A DNA stretch of 64,000 nt from positions 33,971,001 to 34,035,000 of the forward strand of contig JAJNNQ010000024.1 in assembly GCA_027886175.1 (NCBI GenBank), written 5' to 3'. Positions 12,136-24,654 of the stretch are shown here, in pieces. Position 1 is the stretch's first letter. The number at the start of each line of letters is the position of its first letter. The notes beneath the pieces are model-generated. The model had not been told where the DNA came from. It worked only from the letters and a program-made list of their open reading frames with translations, and made no database searches. A program made the position numbers and the translations under genes. Origin of the DNA: Phylloscopus collybita. Its lineage: Eukaryota > Chordata > Aves > Passeriformes > Phylloscopidae.

Positions 12136-13802
12136 TTTCCTCTTACATCTATTTTATTATCATGTGAATAGCAATGTTCAATATTGTCCTGCTGGATGAA
12201 GGAAAACATGGGGAAGTCCAGGTACTGAAGACTGGGGGCAGTCTTGACCTTATAACACAAGTGTTATTTGCCTTGACTGACCTCACACATAATTTTCTGC
12301 TTTTTTTTCCATATACTTTTATTTTCTGCAGCCCCACTAGCTTAAGCATTATATAACCAGTGCTTTAAAAGCTAGGAAAATTAAGGGCCCCTAAAATCTC
12401 TTTCCTTGTAGATTATTTTCTTCATCTGCATGATCTTAGTAACGTGTAAAACTCATGCCCTAGATTTTAAAGATGGTGACCTTTGGGACTTACAGTTGAG
12501 TCAATGCCATTTTAAACATGAGCCCGCTACTGTATTACATCTTAGCAGCTATAGCCAAATGAGAGGATGAAAAGTGTCTTACCAGGTCTTTCTGTGAAGA
12601 TTCCTATCTGAGAAAATGCAAGTACCTTTACATAATGAGAGCATCGATATGCCATGACTTTGTATCACTAGCACACGATGAAATACTTACTTTTCACAAA
12701 AGTCAGATGCATTTGGTGTAGAAAACAGAAGTGCATATACGTAGTTTAGAAAATGAAAATGTATTGCCCTATACACTATCCAACATGTTCATGTTCTCTT
12801 GGAATTGGAAATCCTTTCATAGAATTGCTTTAAATTGCTATCTTGGAATATTTGAAACAGTGTTCAGGTAGAAAGTAACACTGTATTTTATAGTTTCCAT
12901 CCTGAATGCCTAGTTTGCAAACCAGCTGATACCATCCAGACAATGAGAGGTAAACTGACTTGTTTGAACTCAGGTATTACCACTAATAAAACATCTGAAG
13001 CTAAATTGTTGTAAAGACAATTTATTGACTACTGGGTCTACATAAATGTATGTGAAAGCAATTTGGTTAATTATTCTATCGAGGCATCCCAAGACAGAAC
13101 AGAGTCTGCAGATGCCTTGAGATGTCATTTCTCTTAACTTCTTCACTTTTTTCCCCCCACTAGTTGGTAATAGGAGCTGAAGCTGCTCTCAGAGTCTTGA
13201 AATCCTACTCCTGCCTCTGTGGGAGGTACCTGTTTGCACTGGAATAACTACAAAGAAAATTTAGATTTCCATTTAAACTAAGGCAAAATGTTTGAGAACA
13301 TAACAAGGTTCAAAAAGTTTTAATAATGAGGACTACTTCCTAGATCAGCAATTTTACATTGCAGAAAATTACCTCTACAGCACTAAATATTTTAATATAT
13401 TTTTGATTCAGCACTCCAAGTCTCTGATGACAATGACAGAATTATTTTTAGTACGCACTAGAAGACACTTTAAAAGGTAGGCTTTTGTGGAACAGTTATT
13501 CCTAAATAAACTAGTACAGCATGCACACACAGGGGAAACTACAACTGAAAAAGAATTTGACAAGTGCTGCTGCAAGGTACTTCTCGGAGATGTTAAATGT
13601 CTCCCTTCCTACAGAGTTTAGATTTTGTTTCAGCATCCTTCTGCTATTCAGTGTCAATGCACAGACTAATTGTATGTTATCGTAGCAATTTCCACTGTGA
13701 AGCTATTTCACTATACTGCACCATACTGTACAACAACTTGCATAGTTATTACTGGGTCTGACCAGAGGAGAACTTGATGGTATAATGAATTCTGTGTGAG
13801 AG
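12136..13802. other. Non-coding stretch, nothing recognised
   Basis: No open frame with protein-like character and no repeat match was recognised. The first 200 bases may still belong to the antisense CR1, but the resemblance fades after about 12135. Confidence 0.5.
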
Positions 13803-13905
13803 AGAATCTGATCTGTGGTTCATTTAATGTTAGTGTAGAACAAATCTGTTAACTTCAGCAGGCTCGTGCTGGTGTAATTCAGATGTGAGTTAGATCCATG
13901 CTGTG
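13803..13905. repeat. Ancient interspersed repeat, probable second copy
   Basis: AGAATCTGATCTG, TTAGTGTAGAACAAATCTG, TAACTTCAGCAGG and TGCTGGTGTAATTCAGATG follow in an order resembling the repeat at 10225-10322. CAGATTCTG-like and GTGTAA-like blocks are arranged about a centre. Divergence is high, so this rests on pattern recognition. Confidence 0.35.
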
Positions 13906-16900
13906 TCTCCATAAAACCACTCCCTGCCGGAGAGGATCACACCTGCTCACTCATTACATGTCGCAGAGCCTACACCAGTAACAGTCCTACTGCCAGCACT
14001 GTCCTGTAGCAGCTAATGGGAAGATCAACTTATTCCTGCAAGGTGCTCAGACCCCACTTTGTTCACAGGGGCCACAGAACCAGCCCTGTAGAAAGCCAGA
14101 GGCTCAGCCACACTGTGACACTGGGCTGTGCTCGCTCGGTGCCTTAGGCACACACTGCTTACAGCAGCTGCTCAGGGGTAAAGCATGGCAGTGGGATGCT
14201 CCTAGGGTGAGCTCCTGCTTCCCCTGGCTTGCAAAGCACTGTGAAGATACTAAGGCTGCACCTCCTCTTGAGCTACTGAAAGTCACAAAAAAAAAAAACA
14301 ACCAACAAAAAAACCCAAACAAATTACTGCTGAGGTCACATGGGACTTCCAGTTAAATTTGAATCACCAATCAACAAGCCAGGGAAGGGCCACAGTGACA
14401 ATAATTAGCTTACTGGGGGCAGATGGATGAAATGTTTTTCCAGCTAGGATGTCAAGGAGGTGGGTTAGTAAACAAGGCAAACCTGGGGGCTACCCTGCAG
14501 CCAACACAAAGACGGGAGAGCCTGCAGGGGGAGGTGGCATTGCAGGTGGCATTACTAGCAGACTGAAGGCTTACAGGGAACAAGGCAAAGGACAAGGGTC
14601 TGAGCAATACTTTGAGGCTTGAAAAGTAAGCAAAGAAAATACAATGGAAGGAGTTAATGAAGACCCAGTGTTAAACAGTATCAGCCTCAGAGCTCTGAGC
14701 AGGCAAATAAAATTCTCTGTAGGTTGAGCAGTCCAAACAAAAGAAGGCTAAAAGAAAACAGAAGAGGAACATGAGTAAAGCAAAGAAGCATACACTGGAA
14801 AACCCAGATGGTGCATTTGGTCACAGGCACCAAAGAGTTCATGAAAGCTGTGCACGTGTAACCGCAGGCAACCATCAGCTCTGACATCTGCATTGCCAGA
14901 TTCCCACACTTTCGGAAAATAAATAACTTGTTTTGAAGGGAACACTTCAAATAATAGTATAGATATTGCTGTAAATCACAGTCTTATTCCTCAGCTGCAT
15001 TTCATCAGCTTTACCTTATGTACCATCTTTCTATCATATGCCAGACAATGTTCCTCTATCCTATTACCTGCAAACAATCACTCCTAAATTCAGTACTTCA
15101 CAGTCCCCTAATTCTGCTGTCCTTCAACCCATATATAAATGTCCAGTTCCACAGGCTGAAGGCAATATTTCTGTAATTGTCCCCAGCAGCTCTCAATGCC
15201 AACACAAGGATGAAGAGAGAGAAAAAGCCTTGCTGCACAGGGCATCTGAAGCAGGCTTTCAAAGTTCTGCAGCCATCAAACTAAATCACCATCCTTATTT
15301 ACTATTTTTGATGTAACTCTCTTAATACTTCATGAATAACTAGAACAAGAAGAGTGCCATCTAAACATTTCTTCATGACTACCACCTATCCAGTTTGCTT
15401 TTGAAGGAAATATTTACTATCTTCATTAAATTTCAGTGGCACTGGACCACAAACACACACACACCACCTTAGTTTAATTACATGACTAAGCCTCTCACAG
15501 GCTGGGTCTCCCACACTGAAGTACAGGACAAGTCAGCTCATACTGAAATTGTTGAGAAATGGATTGCTGATCAGTTCAAAAAATAAGGCACTTCTGTGCC
15601 AAAAGAAAAATAAAAACCAAAAAATTGATAGAACGGGATTGGAAAAACATAAAAAATATATAAAGTGTGCTCAGGAGGTATTTTTAATAGCACAGATCTG
15701 AAAAGTCATTTTCATACTCCTCATTCAGTGCTTCCTCAATACCTACACAATAAATACAGATTACCAATCCTGTAAAGATGTGAAATAAGGCCTTCCTTTT
15801 TCATACTGATTTCAAAACTGCAATACCAGCACCAGCTCTGCTTGAATTTTAAAAAAAATTTGGTCCTTGAGCAATCCACCTCCTTACCATGTAAATCCAT
15901 TATACCGTTTGGGCTAATCCTTTTGTCAAAAGGATTCCTGGGAATACCAGGAGGCAGCTAATTTTACTACATTTTTATTCTCGGCAGTGTCTGAAAACTG
16001 GATGTGTGGCTATTAAGAAAGTAAAATTCACTCAGTGAGAGCTCCAAATAAAGAATAATCTCCCACATAATCATTTTGGCAAGTCTGCAGCAGTAGGTCT
16101 AAGGTTCAGTAGGTGTCCTGGAGCTTACAACCATGCCTCTTTGTTTCCCTTGCTTGAACAAACATTTGATAAAGGAAAGATGAAGAGAAATGTTAATCCT
16201 GAATTTGTATCTCAGGACATGCAGGGGGGAGAGAGAGAGAGAGAAAGAAAGACAGGGATCTGGCTGGATTTTCTTACAAGGTTATAAGAAAAATAAATCC
16301 AAAGATACTAATCAGGGGAATTATCTCTCCTCTTATCTAAACAGCTACTTTAATGTAAAGTCAAGAAATAATTTGCCTTCCAGGAAGACACATGTTTGCA
16401 TAAAAGGGAAGATATACAGGCCAACTCAGCTGAAAGAAAAACAACCAAAAAACAATAGTGAAGAACAGGAACAGCTTCAGAAATGTATAGAGTTTGGGGA
16501 CACATTGTGGAAGGGGCTGATTGTCTCCTGAGATCCCTCATGCAATTTGCCAGACAAAAAAGTTGCAAACATAAACCAGAGCAACGAGAGTCCTCATCTC
16601 ACCACTGACTGTGACCATCCTTGTGGTCCAAGACAAGCTATTTAACCCACATAAATCTTTCCATCTGTGCAACAGGTTAATAATATTTACCTACTCATGT
16701 CTTTGGGATTAAAACATTATTATTATTTTTAAAGTACTTTGAAGATGAATCATGCTATGTGATTGCTAAATATTATTGTTACTAAAAATGTGACATATTG
16801 TTTGAATTAAAGAAAATAGTAAATCTTAAGAAGCTTGTCAGTGCATAATGAACTGAAATTGTGGTTGCTTAATATAGTTACTGCAATTTCTAGTCTGAAT

Positions 16901-19900
16901 GTTCTGTATTTATTGTTTGCATTGCACTGACGTATATTAAATTAACAAGATTATACCATATGATTGCTCTCCTCTTGAGACCCTTAGGAAATGAGGCTGT
17001 CCTGGGGAGCACAGTATTTAAATAAATATTATTTTATGCATTTGTTTATAAGCACGGACTGTCATTTTTCTGCATCTCTGGATGCGTTTTTAATGTTACC
17101 TAATTCCACATTATGTTTAAAGGAAACTTCATTGCTTTGAATATTAAAACAAAAGAGTAGAAAGTATATAAAATTGGACTGCAGGAAGCAGTCCCACCAT
17201 GGAAGCTGAAGGGACCAATTGTTCTAGCTCATCTTTCTTTTCCTGAACGTTTACTCTCTGCTGGTAGGAACGGTCGGTACCATTCCTACCTCACAGACCT
17301 AATACACACAGCGGAGAAATAACAATGCTGTGCTCACTTGTGCATTCACAAAAGCATTTCCTTTTCTTCCAGTATCACTGGAAGGAGCACACGTTACAAA
17401 CCCATCACCAAGTCCAGTGTGAAGCAATCTGATCTCTGGCTCTGCACACCCACTGGCACCATGCTCCTCTCACTGGGCTGGACAACACCACCAGCGTTTG
17501 CTGCCATGGCTTTGGCCACAGATGATTCCAGAGATACCAGAATCCTGGAGCCAGGCCCAGTGACCTGTGCACACACAGACTTGCCATTTTCTATGTTAGC
17601 AGAAAAACTTGTTCCTTGACACCCAGACTCCAAGTCCCAAGGATTCAGTTCCAAGAACAGACACAGCCAGACAAGCCACTGCAGAGTGCTGCATGAACAT
17701 CCTCATGGTAACTGTGGCTCTTTGAATACAGACAACACTATTAAGGCACAGCCAGAGCTAAGTTAAATACAGCTGGAGTAAAATGCTCAATTTCCTGGCT
17801 TATACAACACTGTTGCCACAGTCTGAATTTGTCAACAGTGTGGAATCATTACTCAAAGTGTCGGTAGGTTTTGTCCACCACCTGAAGCATATTGCACAGC
17901 TTTTTCTTCTTTGGAATAGAATGTACCTAGCCATGTACTCCCAAACGGGTGCCATACATGCTCTGCTCAAAGCAAAGGTTAGAGGGGCTAGTCCTCAGTA
18001 CATAAACACAGAAGCCTTGCACCTCCACTCTTCTGTGAACTTAAAACTGAGTTTTTCTCTTGTTTTAGAAGCTTTTAAGGCTGCAAATAAATAAAGACCA
18101 CCCCACCAGGCTCCCACAGCACAAGCTATTCATCTAGAATAAATTCAGCTGTCATTTAAAGTTGAACTAGATTGGACAAAGAGGCAGCAATCAAGCCGTT
18201 TTCATGTGAGGCAGGTAATTACAGAATCTGTTTAACTACAGTGATTAGGCACCGCTAAGAAGAAGCTCCAAGAAATCTCAAGCAACTTTTGAAGGGGAAA
18301 AAAGAAGTTAACAGCTGCGGACCTCTTGCAATGGATTTGATTTTTCTGCACCCCCCCCTCCCCTTATAACAAGCAAGCAGGTTAACAAGAGACAAAAGGC
18401 AGATAAGGGAGTGTAAGTGGATCAAGGGGAGCCTTGGGAAATCCTCAAACAGTATGTCTGAATGTGGCATTAAATGGTTCATTTGGTGGTAAGTGATTAA
18501 AAAGGAGAGGACTTTCTTTATCATGGAAATTGGTCCTCTATAATGTTGGACCTATGCTAATGATTTGAAACCGAGAAAAAAGGATGACTGTGTTATAATG
18601 GTTTACAATACACCACTTCATGCTGGAGTATGAGGAACATTAGCATTAATACAGCCATGTGAGGAATCTGAACAACAATGGATTTTTGTTTGGCAGAATT
18701 ATTCTCACTGGTGTCCAAAGTTCACAAGCTAGAAAATGCTAGCTTTTTTAATATATTAACTTAAAGCAAAATGTGCCATTTTTGGCCACAACACTGAGAA
18801 AACAAAGGTCCTCCTATTATACTGAGAAGTCTCCATTTCCAAGTCTAATTAAAATTAGCCTTGCGATGGGAAAAACTATACTGCAGTCATTGGGGTAAAT
18901 GCAAACCTGTACTTAAATCATTCAAATCCTTTAGAGCCCTAATTTATATTTTGGTATGTAAGCTATGTAAACAACCTTCAAACAGCACATCAGCAAAGAG
19001 TTTCAGAGACTGGAGGTCTTGTTCCCAAATTCATTTGCTAATGCCGTTGCCAATTTGAGTGACTTTAAATTAAGCTCTCACAATATTACCTCAAATGGCT
19101 TGATAAATTCACGCAAAATTTGGGAAGAAGGACTAAAATGCCTTTAAAGATCTCACTGGTGCAATACTAAAAATATTTCAGACTTTCAAGAGAAGAAAAG
19201 CTAGTTCATATTACAACCAGAACCTTGGATAGAACCAGAAAAAGCAACACAATCAAATCCTTTAAAAATCAGAAAGCATCATTAAAGGGTCATTCCTTCC
19301 TGCTTTGACTTCCTTGTTACCACTAGAAGAATAACAAATGGTTATGGTTTCACTTTACAGTGTAGCAAGGAGGATTTGAGAGTCTGCAGGGCTTCATCTG
19401 CTGCCTCTTAAGTAAACATCTAATGTAATTTTAAATTTCACTTCATCATTCTGATAGCTTCAAGCAAACCCCTCCTGTGTGTCAATTATCCCTCTCAAAG
19501 GCACAGTCAGTGTTACAGAATGGACAAAACCATCCCAAAGCTATCAGCTCCCCTATGACTGTGATTTGTGACATAAGCTACACTTGTAGGGACACGGTTC
19601 CTCATTCTTCTTCATTTGCTTTAAAGAAGTGACTTGTAGTTTGTGAGTACGAAGTGCTGATGCTATTTACTGTCACACTGGTAAAATATAAGGTTTGATG
19701 GGGCATAGGGCTGAGTCTATAGGGATATTTAGGTGTGTGAAAGTGCAAGAGAGAAATGATGAGGTCAATAGCTCTGAAAGCATCAGAGGTGTATTTTCTA
19801 GAAAGCCTTAGGCCCAAGTGAGGCTTCATTTTCAAAAGTATGCCATGCATTTTAGAGTCTAAGTGTTCCCAAAAGTTACTATGACTTAGGCTCATACATC

Positions 19901-22900
19901 ACTTGGGCACTTCTGAAGAGCACACCTCTAGTAAATGTACAAAAGTGCCTATAGCAGCAAGGTACCTCTCTTTAAGTGTCAGGAGAGTGCGGCTGCTTGC
20001 CTGCTAGGCACTCTTTATAAATCCCCTGGGAATCTTCCTGCATTTTTATGTGTGTAAATAAATCTCACCTTGTCCTCTAGTGTCCTTTAAAAGCAACAGG
20101 ACAACTCACACACAAGGCCACTGTGTGCGTATCAATAAACCCCGGATAATCAAATCTCCCAGTGATTACTGATAACGGAATTACTGCTCATGCTACAGCA
20201 ATGCCAGCTCAAACATGGCCTAACAGCCTCAATCTGACCTACAAGTGCTAAAGCAAAGGACACAGACAGATCACCTGGGTGATGATCTGTCAAGAAGAAA
20301 AAAGCTCTGCCAATGGAGACACCCTGGCCAGCCGATAGCTCTCCCAATTTCAATGACCATATTCCTCTTGACGTTCAACGGATGACAGAAAAATAAGGAC
20401 ATAAGCACTAATTGTCACACATGGTGTCCAAGGAGGTCTTCAGATTTTCTTTTCTGAGCACTACAGTGGAGAAGCAAAGGCAGTATGAGGACAGCGTTTC
20501 TCTGCTACAGGCATTCCTACCACAGAAATTCCCCATGTTACTCGTCTTCCTGAGATTTCCATGCCTCTACAGCCACAATAAACTGACCAGAAACCTTGTC
20601 CCTACTTATCTCAGACTATAATTGTTTGACCACAAGACTGTTGTCCCTAAAATCTAGAAATTCTAAAAATTTACTAGAAATAAAGGAATAAAGTTCTGAA
20701 CACTAAAAATTAAATGTCAATATTCAACAACCCGGGAAAACTTTTTGCTTTCTGCATGCCAACTACATACCAGCAGGCCATCCCTGCTATTTCTTCAGCA
20801 AATGAAGATCTACAGTGTCTGCATAATTTAGAGAGAACAGAGTAGGTAGCAGGGGGGAGAGGAACTTAGCATGTACCCCATCAGCTCCCTCTTAAAAGAA
20901 AAAGTACCCAGTTAAAGCCTCATTGGTCCCTGGGTCTTTTTGTGGAGTTTCTGACACTTAAGCATGTGGCTTCATGCAGCAAATGTGGAAGTCGAGAAAA
21001 CTCCCCTGAGAGGAGCTGCAGTCTCCAACTGCAGCACGATGTTTGCTCAGAACTGACAAAAGAAATGCCAGCCTCCTCTTCCTTTCCCTGGTATTCACCT
21101 AAACAAACAGATATGCAAGTGAATGTGCTGGCAAAGCCAGTGTTGGCTGTGCTCAGGAAGTGCCATTCAGTAGAAAGCGAGAAAGAGAAAATTATAGAAA
21201 CAGACAAATGGTTATTTAAAATAATCATCCTTTTTTTTTTTTTTTTTATATGGAATAGTCGGTGCCAGTTCTGGGGTGGTGGGGGAAGGATCTGTAAATT
21301 AGATTCACATGAACCACTCCTGTTCATTCTCATGGTTATATAAACTGCCCACTGGCAGAAAGCTGGTCATTTGTAAATTAAAGAAGAAAATTATGTCATC
21401 TTAGTACAAATACGTTGCTGATGAAGACCATTTATGGTAAAGATAAAGAAATAATCAAGGAGATGACATGGTGGGGCATGACTTCAACTACACCATTGTG
21501 GAATTTCACCTCTGGTTCCACTGGAGCTTCCACTGCTCTAACAACATAGCTGGGGCATATTGTCCTGCACAAAGGAGAACAGAATGCAATGGAAAACTTC
21601 TTAATTACACGGTCTATCAGATGCAATGTTCTCCCCAGCAGCAAAATGTCCATTGACTTTTACAAGGTATGGCTGGGCAGAGGCAATTTATAGCAGTAAC
21701 TGCCCTAATCCATGGAGGGAAATGTCTTCCTTCTCTGATTACTCAAAACTTGGGCCTTGTCCATTCTTAATGAAGACAGTAGGAACTCCACTTTTGACAT
21801 AAACTTGAGTAGAACAGACCCTCTAGAACAGCAAGCACTGGAAAAATGCTGATATAGTCATAGACAGCTCTAAGACAACAGCAGGTCATATATTGGTGGG
21901 TGTTCTGGTTCAGCCTTAGCAGTACTACCCAAACCCTCACCATTTCCTAGCAAACGGTTCAAACACTCCATGTCTCAAAAGCTATGAAATAAAGCAAAGA
22001 AAAAAAATCATAAAATAGGAACTAAGTCTAAATGCTGAATGCCATTTTCCACATCCCGTTGGGAGGCCATAGGTTATCCCTTTAACTGTGAGAGGAAGCA
22101 TTTGGGGCACAGCATGTATAAACACAAATACCCCAAACTCAGGCAGTGTGATGGCAAGTGGGAGTCTATTATGGAGAATTCGTGATTCCCCAACTCAGGC
22201 TCCATATGACTGCTGCAGGATATGCACTACAATTTGATCTCAGTGTTTGTCACTTGTCAAAAAATTGAGAACAAAGAGCCAATTAGCTGTGGTTTGTTTT
22301 CTTTTATTTTGCTGGAAATAAAAGCTGAGCTATCATACAGAAAGAATTCCTGGTGTGTGTACGAGGCAGGAGAAGGAAAAAACCAATAAACAAACATTTT
22401 TACAAAAACTCAAATCATTGGACTTGCAAAATAAGGACAGCTGGGATGCATAATCAAGAGCATTAGAAAAAAAAAATATTTTATACAACAGAAACTTTCC
22501 TATTCTGGCATTTGTTCTTTCAATATACAGGATAACCACCAACTTCTACTGCAAATCTGCAAAGATTTTAAATTTTTAAAGGCAGCTTAGCTGCAGTGGG
22601 ACTGGTCTTGGAGGCTGTCTGAAAGGCAGTGACTGTCACATAGTGGCCAGGTGCTTTTCAATCATTAAGATAACACTGCTTTGCATTTGGTTGGAGATAA
22701 TGATAATAGAGTGTTTTGTGACCATGGAACTAATTGCTCCTCCCCACCCTGTTATGCAGTAGGTAAAGAGACACTGGAGACACATCACCCGCATTCAAGT
22801 GCCTCTGCAGTGAAATCCATAGCAGATGCCTAAGATACAGCACTGCAAGATAAAAAGGGACCACCTGGCTTCCTAGTCTCATCTCCTGGGTAACCCACTC

Positions 22901-23995
22901 CACTATGTTTCACTCCACTGAACAGTAAACCAAAAATTTTGAATACAAATTGGGGAATAAAAAAAAAAAAAAAAGACAGACTACTTGAACCAATTACAAA
23001 GACAGAGACAATCTGGAGGGGTGGAGTACAGTTACTGAAATTGGAATGTAATTAGATCAGAGAAGTCAATATCCATGTACAACAAAGATGACAAGAGATC
23101 TTTAAGGGACCACAAAGAAGTGGTCAAGGTTTTGGTTTGTGCTTCAGTAAAAGAGAGCATACACAGCACTGACTGCTAACAAAAACTGATCATTCAGGAA
23201 GTACCAGCAGCAATCCAAGCAAGATCCGCAAGAGTAACTGGGAGGTTTCCAATTCAAGGATGGATCCAGTCCAAAACCTGATAGCATCGAAGAGGGTAAT
23301 ACATGACTAGTTTATTAGGACAGCCTAGTGTTCCTCAAATACATAAACACTGTTGCTTATGGTGAAGGAGGCACCATTTAGCAAATTGGTTAACATGCTG
23401 CACACAAAAATGCAATTAGCAAATTCATTTTCATCCTGATCTAAAATTTAGAAATATTAAGGAATATATTGGTGTATTAATGTCTTGTTTTGTATAAGGA
23501 AATAGAAAATACCTACAATAACTACAATAAGAACACAACTCTTCCCATTCCTACTGATCGTGAGGGGACTATTTCAGGACTGACATGTCCAGTGAGCCCT
23601 TTCGTTCCTTTTTTAGGCTCTGTATTGAATGAGGAAAATCTGCTGCTTTTTCTGCTATCATAACTCTTTGTCTTTCAATGTGTTCATGAACTACTGAAGC
23701 TTATTATGTTTAAATAACACAATAATGGAAAACAAGAGAGTGATTCTGTACAAACACAGATTGAAGTTCTTTACCTAGAGCTGTGCTTAGGTCACTCTCA
23801 AGGGAGGCTGAAGGGAACAGTCTGTGTGCATAAGGGAAAACACATTTCATAGCTTAAGACAAGTGCCTTTTACACTGCTGCTTTTATAGATACAAAAACG
23901 AAGTTGAAACTATTTGAAGTTGAAAAGTTGTGTCTGTATACTAGCTGTGTGCGTTTGGATTTCTGTTTGTAACTGTGTTTATTTTCCAACTAGTT
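13906..23995. other. Long non-coding stretch with simple repeats only
   Basis: A G/A-rich tract lies at 16224-16252, a T17 run at 21231-21247 and an A16 run at 22959-22974. The longest open frames (133 and 137 codons, at 20942-21343 and 20920-21333 on opposite strands) overlap each other. They have low-complexity runs of F or K from the T17 tract, and no domain. No CR1 copy, RNA gene or exon was recognised. Confidence 0.5.
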
Positions 23996-24194
23996 CTGAG
24001 TTGTTACAAACACTTACTGTTGTAATGTTGTTCAGTAGTTGTTAGATATTGTTACAAGTGTTTAGTTAGGAATGTTTGTCAGAGCTCTGTGCGGTGCCCC
24101 CCCGAATGCAGTTCCAGGGACACCCCCAAAGCACAGGGGGAGCCTCTGCCCTTCCCCAGACAACTCAAAACTGAGAGCACCACCCAGCGCTTTC

Positions 24195-24350
24195 ATTGGA
24201 GGACACGGCCACCCAATCAGAACACGGCGGGAAGGAATGATTGGTGTAGAGAGCACCCCGCTAAGAGCCAATGAGAACCCGAAGAACACACCAATCAGGG
24301 AAAGGATCCAAAACGGACCAATCCCTGAGGGGACTGAGGCTTTAAAAGGG
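24195..24350 (+). promoter_or_regulatory. LTR U3 promoter: six CCAAT boxes and TATA-like box
   Basis: CCAAT pentamers, counted on either strand, start at 24195 (as ATTGG), 24213, 24240 (as ATTGG), 24268, 24291 and 24318, so the spacings are 18, 27, 28, 23 and 27 bases. Several have the extended CCAATCAG or CCAATGAG form bound by NF-Y. The last is 23 bases upstream of TTTAAAAGGG, a TATA-like element. Transcription would start at about 24370-24380 and run rightward. Confidence 0.7.
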
Positions 24351-24493
24351 ACTGACCAGCCTCACTGAGGAGCTTCGCCCTCAGGAACTGGACTGTCCTG
24401 ACGGGTGGGCCATGCGCACGTTTTTGTTACTCTGACTTGCCGTGAGGGGCTGGGACTAGCCCAGCCTCCTGTTCCTGTAGCCGGTTTTACAAC

Positions 24494-24499
24494 AATAAA
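24494..24499 (+). terminator. LTR polyadenylation signal AATAAA
   Basis: AATAAA lies about 145 bases downstream of the TATA-like box and 68 bases before the right end of the LTR, the expected place for the R-region signal. Confidence 0.65.
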
Positions 24500-24618
24500 C
24501 GATTGGCCATTCCTTTTTAACATCTTTGGATTTATGGCCTCGTCATTAAACTTGAAACATTGTAACACTGCCTTTTAAGGAGCAACAGGAATCAAGCAAT
24601 GTTGATTTCTAAGAAAAA

Positions 24619-24654
24619 ACAAAATCCAAAACAAAATCCAAAACAAAATCCAAA
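24619..24654. repeat. Three perfect 12-bp tandem units
   Basis: ACAAAATCCAAA is repeated three times without mismatch at 24619-24630, 24631-24642 and 24643-24654, just to the right of the solo LTR. Confidence 0.9.

Larger units (their letters stand above)
24002..24567 (+). mobile_element. Solo LTR of an endogenous retrovirus
   Basis: The 566-base segment begins TGTTACAA and ends TTGTAACA, an 8-base perfect terminal inverted repeat with canonical TG...CA ends. Within it, in order, are a GC-rich U3 with six CCAAT boxes (24195-24322), a TATA-like TTTAAAAGGG (24341-24350), a presumed R region, and the polyadenylation signal AATAAA (24494-24499). No primer-binding-site-like TGG follows the right end and no gag/pol/env-like frame flanks it, so it is a solo LTR. 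The flanking 6-mers are CTGAGT and CTGCCT, identical at four of six positions, a possible decayed target-site duplication. A second TGTTACAA at 24050 is an alternative, less likely, left end. The family name is unknown to me. Composition is far more GC- and CpG-rich than the flanks. Confidence 0.8.

Noticed and set aside
20920..21343. Two overlapping 133-137-codon frames on opposite strands
   Set aside because: Each is the shadow of the other. Both cross the T17 run and neither has a domain.
24062..24368. 98-codon plus and 75-codon minus frames in the LTR
   Set aside because: They lie in the non-coding U3 promoter of the solo LTR and are explained by its GC richness.
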